From assembly GCF_030385785.1 (NCBI RefSeq), contig NZ_JAUEDK010000001.1:124001-188000 (forward strand): a stretch of DNA of 64,000 nt, read 5' to 3'. The position numbers and the translations under genes were made by a program. The notes under the pieces are model-generated. The model worked only from the letters and a program-made list of their open reading frames with translations. It had not been told where the DNA came from and made no database searches. This document shows, piece after piece, positions 35,469 to 46,228 of the stretch. The DNA comes from Crenobacter oryzisoli (GTDB lineage: Bacteria; Pseudomonadota; Gammaproteobacteria; Burkholderiales; Chromobacteriaceae). The first letter of the stretch is position 1. Every line of letters starts with the position of its first letter.

Positions 35469-36178
35469 ACGAGATCATCCACGATTACTGGAAAGCCTAT
35501 CTGTGGACCGACGGTCTGCACATCACCGGCTTGGCGATGACGATGTGGCTGTTGGTGCTGTCGATCGCGATCGGCTTCTGCCTGTCGATTCCGCTGTCGG
35601 TGGCGCGCGTGTCGAGCAACCCGATCCTGCGCGGCCCGGTGTGGTTCTTCACCTATGTGTTCCGCGGTACGCCACTGTATATCCAGCTCCTGCTGTTCTA
35701 CACCGGCATCTATAGCCTGAGCGCAGTGCGCGAGCACGAGTTCCTCGACATGTTCTTCCGCGAGGGCTTCAACTGCACGATCCTGGCATTCGCGCTGAAC
35801 ACCTGCGCTTACACCACCGAGATCTTCGCCGGCGCGATCAAGTCGGTGCCGTACGGTGAGGTTGAGGCGGCGCGCGCCTACGGCATGTCGAAGTTTACGC
35901 TGTACCGCCGCATCATCCTGCCCTCGGCGCTGCGCCGCGCGCTGCCGTTCTACAGCAACGAGGTGATCCTGATGCTGCACGCGACCACGGTGGCGTTCAC
36001 CGCCACGGTGCCGGACATCCTCAAGATCGCCCGCGACGTGAACTCGGCGACCTACGCCTCGTTCGAAGCCTTCGGTATCGCTGCGGTGCTATATGCCGTG
36101 ATCGCGCTGACGCTGGTGTGGCTGTTCCGCAAGGGCGAAGCCCGCTGGCTGGCCTTCCTGAAACCCCAGAGCGCCTGA
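35465..36178 (+). CDS. aotM: Arginine/ornithine ABC transporter permease, HisM-like
   Basis: The 237-residue partner permease has about five helices. Its FRGTPLYIQLLLFYTGIY segment is characteristic of HisM/ArtM, and the EAA loop reads EVEAARAYGMSKFTLYRRIILP. It starts within the stop codon of aotQ. In P. aeruginosa an extra gene, aotO, lies between these two; it is absent here. Confidence 0.93.
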   Translation: MNEIIHDYWKAYLWTDGLHITGLAMTMWLLVLSIAIGFCLSIPLSVARVSSNPILRGPVWFFTYVFRGTPLYIQLLLFYTGIYSLSAVREHEFLDMFFREGFNCTILAFALNTCAYTTEIFAGAIKSVPYGEVEAARAYGMSKFTLYRRIILPSALRRALPFYSNEVILMLHATTVAFTATVPDILKIARDVNSATYASFEAFGIAAVLYAVIALTLVWLFRKGEARWLAFLKPQSA

Positions 36179-36214
36179 GTGCGTGCCGTTCGTTAATACG
36201 AGAGAGTCAAGACC

Positions 36215-36982
36215 ATGTACAAGCTTGCTGTAGACGATCTGCACAAGAAATACGGCAATCACGAGGTGCTCAAGGGCGTGTCGCTGAAGGCCAAGGCCGG
36301 CGATGTGATCAGCATCATCGGCTCGTCCGGCTCGGGCAAGAGCACCTTCCTGCGCTGCATCAACTTCCTGGAGCAGCCGTGTTCCGGCCGGATCACGGTG
36401 AACGCCGAGGAAATCCGCACCGCCAAGGACAAGACGGGCGCCTTGCGCGTCGCCGACCAGAAGCAACTGCAGAGCATGCGCACCAAGCTGTCGATGGTGT
36501 TCCAGCACTTTAACCTGTGGGCGCACATGACGGTGCTGGAGAACATCATCGAATCGCCGATGCACGTGCTGGGTATCAGCCGTGATGAGGCGGTGGCGCG
36601 GGCGCGCAAGTATCTGGCCAAGGTCGGTCTGCCGCAGAGCGTCGAGGACAAGTATCCATCACATATGTCCGGTGGCCAGCAACAGCGCGTGGCGATTGCC
36701 CGGGCGCTGGCGATGGAGCCGGAGGTGATGCTGTTCGACGAGCCGACCTCGGCGCTCGACCCGGAGCTGGTCGGCGAAGTGCTGAAGGTGATGCAGTCGT
36801 TGGCCGAGGAAGGCCGCACCATGGTGGTGGTGACGCACGAGATGGGCTTTGCCCGCAACGTGTCCAACCATGTGATGTTCCTGCACCAAGGGCGCGTCGA
36901 AGAGGAGGGCCACCCGCACGAGGTGCTGGTGAACCCGAAGAGCGAGCGGTTGGCGCAGTTCCTGTCCGGCCGGCTGAAGTAA
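36215..36982 (+). CDS. aotP: Arginine/ornithine ABC transporter ATP-binding protein
   Basis: The 255-residue ATPase has Walker [10 protein letters not shown], the Q-loop region [16 protein letters not shown], signature [14 protein letters not shown], Walker [12 protein letters not shown] and the H-switch [10 protein letters not shown]. These are all standard for HisP-type subunits of polar amino-acid importers. It dimerises and powers AotQM. It is 36 bases after aotM and 30 bases before argR. Confidence 0.95.
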   Translation: MYKLAVDDLHKKYGNHEVLKGVSLKAKAGDVISIIGSSGSGKSTFLRCINFLEQPCSGRITVNAEEIRTAKDKTGALRVADQKQLQSMRTKLSMVFQHFNLWAHMTVLENIIESPMHVLGISRDEAVARARKYLAKVGLPQSVEDKYPSHMSGGQQQRVAIARALAMEPEVMLFDEPTSALDPELVGEVLKVMQSLAEEGRTMVVVTHEMGFARNVSNHVMFLHQGRVEEEGHPHEVLVNPKSERLAQFLSGRLK

Positions 36983-37012
36983 GCCCTGGCGGTCCGTCGC
37001 ATAGGTGGTTCG

Positions 37013-38002
37013 ATGAGTTTCTGCGAACGGGTCGCCGTGGTGCTGGTGCCGCCTTGCACGATGCTTTGCGTCGGCGCGGTGGTGGAAGTATTCGAGGCGG
37101 CCAACCGGCTGGCCGGTCAGCGCCTCTACGAATTGTCGTTCTACAGCCGCGACGGCCAGCCTGTGACGCTGCAGAACGGGCTGGCCTTTCCGGTGCGCGG
37201 CGCCCTGCGCGACGTGACGCCGGGCGACTGGTTGTTCGTGCTGAGCGAAGGCGTGCAGCGTTTCGCCGACGCCGGCATCTTCACCGGCGAGCTGGCACGC
37301 CAGGCACCGCGGCTGTCGCTGCTCGGTGGCTTGGGTGCCGGCTCGTGGTGGCTCGCTAGTGCAGGCCTGCTCGACGGCTATCGCGCGACGATCCATTGGC
37401 AGGAGGCGGTGGCGTTCGGCGAGCGCTTCCGGCAGGCGATCGTCAGCCAGCATGTGTTCGAGCTCGACCGCGACCGTTTCAGCTGCGGCGGGGGCCTGGC
37501 GCTGTTCGATGGCCTGTTGGCGCTGATCGGCCGTCAGCACGGTGCGCCGCTGGTGGAGGAGATCGCCAGTCACCTGTGCCTCGAGCGACTGCGCGGGGCC
37601 GAGGAACGCCAGCGCGTGCCGCTGATGGCGCGCCTTGGAGAGAAGCAGCCCAAGGTCACCGAGGCGGTGATGCTGATGGAGGCGAATCTCGAGGAGCCGC
37701 TCACCACCGACGAGCTGGCCCGTCTCACCGGCCAGTCGCGCCGCCAGCTCGAGCGGCTGTTCAAGCAGCATCTCGATATGGCGCCGACCCGCTACTATCT
37801 GCAACTGCGCTTGGAGAGAGCGCGCCAGCTGTTGCGTACTACCGGCAAGTCGGTGGTGCAGATCGGCCTGTCCTGTGGTTTCTCGTCCGGCCCGCACTTC
37901 TCCACGGTCTACCGCGCCCACTTCGGCATTGCGCCGCGCGAGGAGCGCTTCTCGAACGAGACGCGTGGCGTCGACATGCCGGTCGCTCCTTCGACCCAGT
38001 AG
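37013..38002 (+). CDS. argR: AraC-family arginine regulator ArgR
   Basis: The 329-residue protein has an N-terminal GATase1/DJ-1-like domain of the GlxA subfamily (residues 8-190). A C-terminal AraC-type double helix-turn-helix follows (residues about 225-318; LTTDELARLTGQSRRQLERLF and VVQIGLSCGFSSGPHFSTVYRAHFG). This matches P. aeruginosa ArgR, which with arginine activates the aot and aru operons and represses biosynthesis. It is the last gene of the transport unit and directly precedes aruC, as in Pseudomonas. AGGTGG lies before the ATG. It is unrelated to the E. coli ArgR repressor despite the name. Confidence 0.93.
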   Translation: MSFCERVAVVLVPPCTMLCVGAVVEVFEAANRLAGQRLYELSFYSRDGQPVTLQNGLAFPVRGALRDVTPGDWLFVLSEGVQRFADAGIFTGELARQAPRLSLLGGLGAGSWWLASAGLLDGYRATIHWQEAVAFGERFRQAIVSQHVFELDRDRFSCGGGLALFDGLLALIGRQHGAPLVEEIASHLCLERLRGAEERQRVPLMARLGEKQPKVTEAVMLMEANLEEPLTTDELARLTGQSRRQLERLFKQHLDMAPTRYYLQLRLERARQLLRTTGKSVVQIGLSCGFSSGPHFSTVYRAHFGIAPREERFSNETRGVDMPVAPSTQ

Positions 38003-38135
38003 CTTTTCCCCTGTTTCGTTTCAAGCCAAGAGGGTTGGTTGAGCCAGCCCGGCTTGGCTCATCTGCCACAGCCGGTGGTTGCTCGACTTGTCGACAATTG
38101 TCCCGCCCGGTGCATGCCTCAAACAGAAAGCAGTT

Positions 38136-38151
38136 TGTCGTTTTTCTGGAA
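38136..38151 (+). promoter_or_regulatory. Candidate ArgR half-site before aruC
   Basis: TGTCGT-N8-AA differs by one base from the Pseudomonas ArgR half-site TGTCGC-N8-AA, 62 bases before aruC. A second TGTCG at 38089 lacks the AA. ArgR sites are paired direct repeats, so this is only suggestive. The same gap has a small GAGCCA/TGGCTC hairpin at 38041-38060 after argR. Confidence 0.35.
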
Positions 38152-38212
38152 GGTTATTCTGCGCGGCGCTCCTAGAATGGGCTTTCCTCAACGCCTGTTT
38201 ACGGAGAACCGC

Positions 38213-39442
38213 ATGTCGACCGCCCCTGTCAGCCGCCAGACCTTTGATGAAGTGATGGTGCCCAACTACGCTCCCGCCGCCTTCATTCCGGTATCCGGCA
38301 AAGGTTCCCGCCTGTGGGACCAGAGCGGCAAGGAATACATCGACTTCGCCTGCGGCATCGCGGTGACCAGCCTGGGCCACCTGCACCCGGAACTGACCGC
38401 CGTGCTGCACGAGCAGGTCGACCGCCTCTGGCACCTCTCCAACACCTTCACCAACGAGCCGGCACTGCGCCTGGCGCGCCGCCTGACCGAGACCACCTTC
38501 GCCGAGCGAGTGTTCTTCAGCAACTCCGGCGCCGAGGCCAACGAGGCCGCGCTGAAGCTGGCGCGTCGTTACGCCCATGACCACTTCGGCGGCGACAAGA
38601 CCAAGATCGTGTCGTGCAAGCAGGCCTTCCACGGCCGCACCCTGTTCACCGTGTCGGTGGGCGGTCAGCCGAAGTACACCGAAGGCTTCGCTCCGCTGCC
38701 GGGCGACTTGACCCATATCGAATTCAACAACCTGACCGAAGCCGAGCTGGCGATCGACGACAACACCTGCGCGGTGATCGTCGAGCCGGTGCAGGGTGAG
38801 GGTGGCGTGACCCCGGCCACCCAGGCTTATCTCGAGAAACTGCGTGCGCTGTGCGACCAGCACAACGCCCTGCTGATTTTCGACGAAGTGCAGATCGGCG
38901 TGGGCCGCTCGGGCCAGCTGTTCTCCTACCAGGGCTACGGCGTGACCCCGGACATCCTGACCAGCGCCAAGGCGCTCGGCAACGGCATGCCGATCGGCGC
39001 GATGCTGACCACCAAGAAGGTCGCCGCCTCGTTTGTGGTGGGCACCCACGGTTCCACCTACGGCGGTAACCCGCTGGCCTGCGCGGTGGCCGACAAGGTG
39101 ATCGAACTGATCAGCCAGCCGGAACTGCTCGAAGGCGTGAAGGCGCGTCACCAGCTGCTGGTGGAGGGCCTGAAGCGCATCAACGACAAGTACCACGCGT
39201 TCACCGAAGTGCGCGGTCAGGGCCTGCTGCTCGGCGCACAACTCGCGCCGTCCCTGAAGGGCAAGGCCAAGGACTTCGTCAACGCCGCCGCCCGTCACGG
39301 CCTGGTGGTGCTGGTGGCCGGCACCGACGTGGTGCGCTTCGCGCCGTCGCTGATCATCCCAGAAGCCGATCTCGCCGAAGGCCTGAAGCGCTTCGAGGCG
39401 GTGACCGCCGAGCTGGTCGAGAAAGCGGCGCAGCCGGCTTGA
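38213..39442 (+). CDS. aruC: Succinylornithine transaminase / acetylornithine aminotransferase AruC
   Basis: The 409-residue class III PLP aminotransferase carries out the third step of the AST pathway, N2-succinylornithine plus 2-oxoglutarate to succinylglutamate semialdehyde. It can also serve as acetylornithine aminotransferase (ArgD). Visible are [18 protein letters not shown], the phosphate-binding and PLP-Asp segment [14 protein letters not shown], and the Schiff-base lysine in [15 protein letters not shown]. Assignment to AruC rests on its place between argR and aruF. GGAG precedes the ATG. Confidence 0.93.
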   Translation: MSTAPVSRQTFDEVMVPNYAPAAFIPVSGKGSRLWDQSGKEYIDFACGIAVTSLGHLHPELTAVLHEQVDRLWHLSNTFTNEPALRLARRLTETTFAERVFFSNSGAEANEAALKLARRYAHDHFGGDKTKIVSCKQAFHGRTLFTVSVGGQPKYTEGFAPLPGDLTHIEFNNLTEAELAIDDNTCAVIVEPVQGEGGVTPATQAYLEKLRALCDQHNALLIFDEVQIGVGRSGQLFSYQGYGVTPDILTSAKALGNGMPIGAMLTTKKVAASFVVGTHGSTYGGNPLACAVADKVIELISQPELLEGVKARHQLLVEGLKRINDKYHAFTEVRGQGLLLGAQLAPSLKGKAKDFVNAAARHGLVVLVAGTDVVRFAPSLIIPEADLAEGLKRFEAVTAELVEKAAQPA

Positions 39443-39448
39443 TCGTCC

Positions 39449-39560
39449 GAGTCGCTAACAAACGCCTCCCGGCGTTGTGGCGCTGCCTTACCGTACTACA
39501 CGTACTGTCAGCGGCAGCGCGCCTAGCCGGGACCGCTACGCTGGACTTTGTTAGCGACTC
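39449..39560. repeat. Small inverted-repeat element, family 1, copy B
   Basis: The 112-base element sits between aruC and aruF. It begins GAGTCGCTAACAAA and ends with the exact complement TTTGTTAGCGACTC. Its middle folds as GCGCTGCC / GGCAGCGC enclosing GTAC...GTAC. It aligns with the reverse complement of 891-1001. Its position within the aru operon means it is probably transcribed, and its structure could affect the mRNA between the two genes. Confidence 0.82.
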
Positions 39561-39569
39561 TCGGTTCTA

Positions 39570-39603
39570 AGGTTGGCCGAACGGGCTGTTATTCGGCCAA
39601 CCT
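39570..39603 (+). terminator. Hairpin upstream of aruF
   Basis: AGGTTGGCCGAA / TTCGGCCAACCT is a perfect twelve-base-pair stem with a ten-base loop but no T tract. The arm is shared with the mfd terminator at 3976 and with 15764. It may attenuate or process the aruC-aruF transcript rather than end it. Confidence 0.55.
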
Positions 39604-39635
39604 CTCCACCCACCACACCGAAAGAAGAGGGCGTC

Positions 39636-40678
39636 ATGCTCTTTGTTCGACCGAGCAAGCTGTCCGATCTGGACCAGATCGAGCGCATGGCGCGCTCTAC
39701 CGGTCCCATCCTGCACTCGCTGCCGCCCGACCGGGCGCGGCTGCAGCAGCTGGTGACCCAATCGATTAATTCGCTCGCCGAGGACGTCGAGTTCCCCGGC
39801 GAGGAAAGCTACCTGTTCGTGCTGGAGGATTCCGACACCGGCAAGCTGTACGGTACCGCCGGCCTGCTCGCCATGGCGGGTTTCTCCGAGCCGTTCTACG
39901 TATTCCGAAACGAAGTGGTGGTGCATGCCTCGCGCGAGCTGCAGGTAAACCACCGCGTCCATGCGCTGGCGCTGTCGCACGAGATGACCGGCCGCACCCG
40001 GTTGACCGGCTTCCACGTCGACGCCGCGGCGCTGCAGCACGGCGTGCAGCCGGCCCACCTGCTGTCGCGGGCGCGCATGCTGTTCGCCGCCCAGCATCGC
40101 GAGCGCTTCGCTCACGACATCTTCTCGGTGCTGCCGGGCGTGGCCGACGAGGCCGGGCGCTCGCCGTTCTGGGAGGGCGTCGGCTACAAGTTCTTCAAGC
40201 GCGACTTCCGTGAGATGGAGCTGGAGTCGGGTGGTCGCAGCCGCACCTTCATTGCCGAGATGATGCCGGTCGATCCGCTCTACGTGCCGCTGTTGGACGA
40301 GGAGGCGCAGCGGGTGATGGGCGAGCCGCACATCGGCGCGCGCCTGAACTACCAGTGCCACATCGCCGAGGGGCTGGAGCCGGATCACTTCGTCGACATC
40401 TTCGATGCCGGCCCGGTGCTGACCTCTGCGCTCGACATGTGCAACTCGGTGCGCTTCAGCCGCCGCCGCCCCGCCGTGCGTGGCGAGGCCTGTGCCGACG
40501 GCGTGCCCTATCTCGTCAGCAATACCCAGGCCGCCGACGCGTTCCGCGCCGTGCTGGTCACCCTGTCGGCCGTGCTGCCGGCGCAACTGACGCTGCCGCA
40601 GGCCGCCGCCGACGTGCTCGAAATCGCCGACGGCGACGAGGTGCGCTGCGCACCGCTGCAACCCGAAGGAGCCACCGC

Positions 40679-40682
<4 letters not shown>
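39636..40682 (+). CDS. aruF: Arginine N-succinyltransferase subunit alpha (AruF)
   Basis: The 348-residue protein belongs to the AstA family. It transfers succinyl from succinyl-CoA to the alpha-amino group of arginine, the first step of the AST pathway. It starts MLFVRPSKLSDLDQIERMA and contains FRNEVVVHASRELQVNHR, GRSPFWEGVGYKFFKRDF and AEMMPVDPLYVPLL, the family landmarks. ATG 39636 has AGAGG upstream; the in-frame codon at 39573 would put the hairpin arm inside the protein. It overlaps aruG by four bases, consistent with a heteromeric enzyme. Confidence 0.93.
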
Positions 40683-43184
<2,502 letters not shown>

Positions 43185-43212
43185 AGTTTCCTGTCACTGT
43201 TGTTGGTGTTTG

Positions 43213-43243
43213 GCAGTCCGGCGTGGCCGGGCTGCCTTTTTTA
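43213..43243 (+). terminator. Terminator of the aru operon
   Basis: GGCAG-CCGGC pairs with GCCGG-CTGCC around a GTG loop and is followed by six T residues. Confidence 0.88.
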
Positions 43244-43440
43244 TTGGTGAGTCGAAGCAAGTGGCCGTTTCCATACCTACGATCCGAAAGGCAAGTCCGG
43301 TTTCCGAGGAGTGGTCAGGCAACGTACTCGATCCTTCGTTCCCACCGCCTATAGTTCAAACAGTGACGCTCGTCGGAGCGCGAGCGCCGCTGCGATCGGG
43401 CGGGGAGCGCCGTCCGCGCAAGAACAATGGAGACGCTACC

Positions 43441-43782
43441 ATGGAGACGAACAACGACGACCGTGGGCTGCTGTACCTCTTGTACCTCTACCTGATCCCG
43501 TTCTGGCTGTTCCGCGACGCCTCGCGCGGCGATTTCCTGTTGCGCGAGCAGAACTACCGCTACAACCGCGAACAGCGTAAATACCTGCCCGGCTACCTGC
43601 TCAAGTGGACAGTGCTGTGCGCGCTGTTGCTGACCAGCTATCAGTCCGTGCACGCGCTGGGGGCCGGCTATCCCAGCGTGCTGTGGGCGGTCGAGATGTT
43701 CGCCGGCATCAGCTTCGCGATCGGTGCCGCGCTGATGGCCAATATCGCCGCGATCTGGGGTTATCTGACCTTCGTCGACTGA
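43441..43782 (+). CDS. Small membrane protein, unknown function
   Basis: The 113-residue protein has hydrophobic segments at about 9-25, 49-66 and 78-107. The first and second are separated by a charged loop (FRDASRGDFLLREQNYRYNREQRKY). No family was recognised. A GGAG sits upstream of the ATG, and codon use resembles its neighbours. Its last 22 bases overlap the 3' end of the convergent LysR gene. Confidence 0.65.
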   Translation: METNNDDRGLLYLLYLYLIPFWLFRDASRGDFLLREQNYRYNREQRKYLPGYLLKWTVLCALLLTSYQSVHALGAGYPSVLWAVEMFAGISFAIGAALMANIAAIWGYLTFVD

Positions 43783-44690
43783 GTCGTCTCGGCGACGCTC
43801 TGCGCCACCTGCGCGAGTACCCAGTCGCGGAACGCTCTCACCTTGTAGAGGTCTGCCTTGGTGGCCGGATGCACCAGGTAGTAGGCGTGCAGGCTCGGCA
43901 CCGGCTTGTCGATTGCCTTGACGAGCAGACCCTTGTCGAGCTCGTCCTGCACCAGAAACTGCGGCAGCACCGCGATGCCGAGGCCGGCGATCGCCGCCTG
44001 GATCACCATGAAGAAATGCTCGAAGCGCGGGCCGCGCAGGCCACCCTCCACCTCGGCGACACCGACCGCGTGCAGCCAGTCGTTCCACGCCTGAGGCCGG
44101 GTGGTGTGCTGCAACAGCGTGTAGTCGAGTAGCTCGTGCGGGTCGTCGAGCATCGCCTTGCCCTTGAGCAGGCCGGGCGCACACACCGGCACGATCTCCT
44201 CGCCCATCAGCCGGTGGCAGATCGCGCCGGGCCACAGCGCCGGGCCGAAGTGGATCGCCACGTCGGCGTCGACCTTGTCGAAGTCGAACGGTCGCACCTG
44301 CGTCACCAGATTGAGCTGGATGTCGGGATAGCGCGCGGCGAAGTCGCCCAGACGCGGCACCAGCCAGCGCGAACCGAAGGTTGGCAGCATTGCCACCGTC
44401 AGCACGCCTCCCTCGCCGCTGTACGCCATCAGTTGCAGCGTGGCCGCCTCGGCGCGGTCGAGCACGTCCTGGATCGCCACCGCGTACGCCTCGCCGGCGG
44501 TGGTCAGCACCAGCCGCTGTTTCACCCGCTCGAACAGCGCCCGGCCGAGAAAGTCTTCCAGCGCTCGGATCTGCCGGCTGACCGCGCTCTGGGTCAGGTT
44601 CAGCTCCTCGGCAGCGCGGGTGAAGCTGAGGTGGCGGACTGCGGCCTCGAAACACTGTAGGGCCATCAGCGAGGGGAGGGTGCGACGCAT
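43761..44690 (-). CDS. LysR-family regulator, GcvA-like
   Basis: The 309-residue protein starts MRRTLPSLMALQCFEAAVRH, the helix-turn-helix reads FTRAAEELNLTQSAVSRQIR, and the wing is LVLTTAGEAYAVAI. The effector half resembles the GcvA/AmpR branch (TFGSRWLVPRL, ADVAIHFG). It is transcribed divergently from the DUF1338 gene, with a 149-base shared promoter region carrying an inverted pair of nine-base motifs, so it probably regulates that gene. An effector such as 2-oxoadipate or a lysine breakdown product is possible but unproven. Confidence 0.9.
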   Translation of the reverse strand: MRRTLPSLMALQCFEAAVRHLSFTRAAEELNLTQSAVSRQIRALEDFLGRALFERVKQRLVLTTAGEAYAVAIQDVLDRAEAATLQLMAYSGEGGVLTVAMLPTFGSRWLVPRLGDFAARYPDIQLNLVTQVRPFDFDKVDADVAIHFGPALWPGAICHRLMGEEIVPVCAPGLLKGKAMLDDPHELLDYTLLQHTTRPQAWNDWLHAVGVAEVEGGLRGPRFEHFFMVIQAAIAGLGIAVLPQFLVQDELDKGLLVKAIDKPVPSLHAYYLVHPATKADLYKVRAFRDWVLAQVAQSVAETTQSTKVR

Positions 44691-44704
44691 CGTAGTTGAT
44701 GAGT

Positions 44705-44840
44705 TTTCGGAATGAAGCCAGCAGAATACATCGCTTGAGCGCCGCCGGGAATCGGCCGAGACTCTGAGTCATTGCAGGGCCGGCTAGCTGGCTGGCCTGA
44801 CTCCCGAACAGTCGTACCCCGAACGAAAGATATTCCGAAA
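44705..44840. promoter_or_regulatory. Inverted motif pair in the LysR/DUF1338 promoter region
   Basis: TTTCGGAAT at 44705-44713 and its exact complement ATTCCGAAA at 44832-44840 flank the intergenic region. One lies close to the regulator's start and the other touches the ATG of the DUF1338 gene. They are 118 bases apart. Such an arrangement could allow a DNA loop, but neither copy fits the usual T-N11-A LysR box well. Confidence 0.4.
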
Positions 44841-45886
44841 TGGCACACACTCAGGTACAGATCGAACACAGTCAATTGTGGCGTCTTCTGGAGGCGACCG
44901 CCGGTCGCGAGCGCACCGCGGAGCTGTTTGCGATGATCGCCGTCGACGCACCGCTGTTGACCGACGCGGGCGAGACCGTGCCGCGGGTGGTCCTGGCGCA
45001 GGCGATGAACATGCTGCTGTTCGCGAAAAACCTGGACGCGGTGCCGGAGGGCAAGGTCTACGTGACCGAGAAGCTGGCTGTCGGCGGCCAAGTGGTGTTC
45101 GACCATGGTGCGCTGCGCACTGTCGCCGCCGCCAACACCGGCGCGCTGCCGACCGGCGAGCTGGCATTCAAGCGCTTCCTCGAGCCGCTCGGCTTCACCG
45201 TTGCCGACGTGTACCCGTTGGCGCGCCTGAAGATGACCGGTCGCGCCTACTGCCACCAGGATGCCCCGGAATTGGTGGCGCAGTTCTTCGTGTCCGAGCT
45301 GCACGTCGACCAGTTCTCCCCGGCCTTCCAGCAGGCGGTGGACAATGTGGTGAAGAGCTCGCGCGATCCGTTGAACGACCGCGCCAAGGCGCTGCTGGTG
45401 AAGCTGGCCGATGCGCGTGCGCTGCCGTTCGCCGAGGCGGTGGAACTGTTGCCCCAACTGGTCGGCTGTTTCGCCGTTCAACACGACACGCCGGCGCTCG
45501 CCGACTATGAGGCTCTGCTGGCCGAGTCGGCCGAAATGGCCTGGATCTCCACCGAGGGCAACTGCTTCAACCACGCCACCGACCATGTCGACGACGTGTT
45601 CGCGGTGGCCGACGCGCTGCGCGCCCAGGGCATGCCAATCAAGGACAAGGTCGAGGTGTCGGCCAACGGCTCGGTGCGCCAGACCGCGTTCAAGGCGACT
45701 CAGGTCGAGCGCCAGTTCAAGGCCGCCGACGGCTCACTGGTGACCCGTACCGTGCCGGGCTCGTTCTACGAGTTCATCACCCGCGACCTGATCGCCGACT
45801 CGGCCACCGGCGAGCAGAAGCTCGACCTGCGCTTCGACAGCTCGAACGCGCAGGGCATCTTCAAAATGACCGCGGCCGCTTGCTAA
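44840..45886 (+). CDS. DUF1338 protein, 2-oxoadipate dioxygenase/decarboxylase-like
   Basis: The 348-residue protein matches the DUF1338 family, whose characterised member HglS of P. putida converts 2-oxoadipate to D-2-hydroxyglutarate using Fe(II) and O2. The family metal and substrate residues appear in order: His89 and Arg93 in FDHGALRTV (the spacing of HglS His70/Arg74), His245 in CFNHATDHV and Glu311 in FYEFITRD. It is shorter than HglS (about 460 residues) but similar to other compact members. The next gene on the same strand encodes a D-2-hydroxyglutarate dehydrogenase-type enzyme, which would use the product. Position after aruD might suggest aruB, but the sequence does not fit. Confidence 0.82.
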   Translation: MAHTQVQIEHSQLWRLLEATAGRERTAELFAMIAVDAPLLTDAGETVPRVVLAQAMNMLLFAKNLDAVPEGKVYVTEKLAVGGQVVFDHGALRTVAAANTGALPTGELAFKRFLEPLGFTVADVYPLARLKMTGRAYCHQDAPELVAQFFVSELHVDQFSPAFQQAVDNVVKSSRDPLNDRAKALLVKLADARALPFAEAVELLPQLVGCFAVQHDTPALADYEALLAESAEMAWISTEGNCFNHATDHVDDVFAVADALRAQGMPIKDKVEVSANGSVRQTAFKATQVERQFKAADGSLVTRTVPGSFYEFITRDLIADSATGEQKLDLRFDSSNAQGIFKMTAAAC

Positions 45887-45894
45887 GCATCACC

Positions 45895-45938
45895 GACCGG
45901 CTCGCTTGAGTGGCTCGATCCAACTCGCCGAGCCGGTC
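45895..45938 (+). terminator. Long hairpin after the DUF1338 gene
   Basis: GACCGGCTCG pairs with CGAGCCGGTC across a 24-base loop that itself contains GAGTGG/CCAACTC pairing. There is no immediate T tract. Repeat D begins two bases further on. Confidence 0.5.
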
Positions 45939-45940
45939 TA

Positions 45941-46098
45941 AGAACCTGTCCACGATCTCGCGAACGAAGGGTCCGCCAAGGCGAAATGACAAAAAAAAGC
46001 GGAATGTACAGGGAGTACATGAGCATGTTGAGCGTCATTTCAACGCAGGATCACCCAAGTCCTAGAAGATAGAACGCAGCAGATCGTGAACAGGTTCT
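45941..46098. repeat. Inverted-repeat element, family 2, copy D
   Basis: The 158-base element has ends AGAACCTGTCCACGATCT and AGATCGTGAACAGGTTCT. It aligns with the reverse complement of 26535-26668 over most of its length, with extra bases near 45973-45985 and 46063-46075. The centre is an ATGTAC/GTACAT hairpin (46004-46020) whose sequence differs from the centre of copy C although both are self-complementary. No open frame is present. Confidence 0.82.
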
Positions 46099-46152
46099 AA
46101 ATGACTTTACCGAGTAACGCAGTTGTTCCTTCCTTGAGTGGCAACGTTTGGT

Positions 46153-46180
46153 GCCCGTGCTGATGCGCGGGCCCTTTTTT
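46153..46180 (+). terminator. Terminator between DUF1338 and ydiJ
   Basis: GCCCGTGC / GCGCGGGC with loop TGAT runs into six T residues. It should stop most transcription from the DUF1338 gene before ydiJ, so ydiJ probably has its own promoter in the remaining 48 bases or depends on read-through. Confidence 0.85.
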
Positions 46181-46228
46181 CCATCTGACGCGCTAGTCTG
46201 ACGTCAACGCCACTGTTTCGAGCCTCGC

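Noticed and set aside
44840-45886. Possible aruB (succinylarginine dihydrolase) because it follows the aru genes
   Set aside because: The length and motifs do not fit AstB; the His-x3-Arg, NH and Glu pattern fits DUF1338, and a LysR gene and a terminator separate it from aruD.
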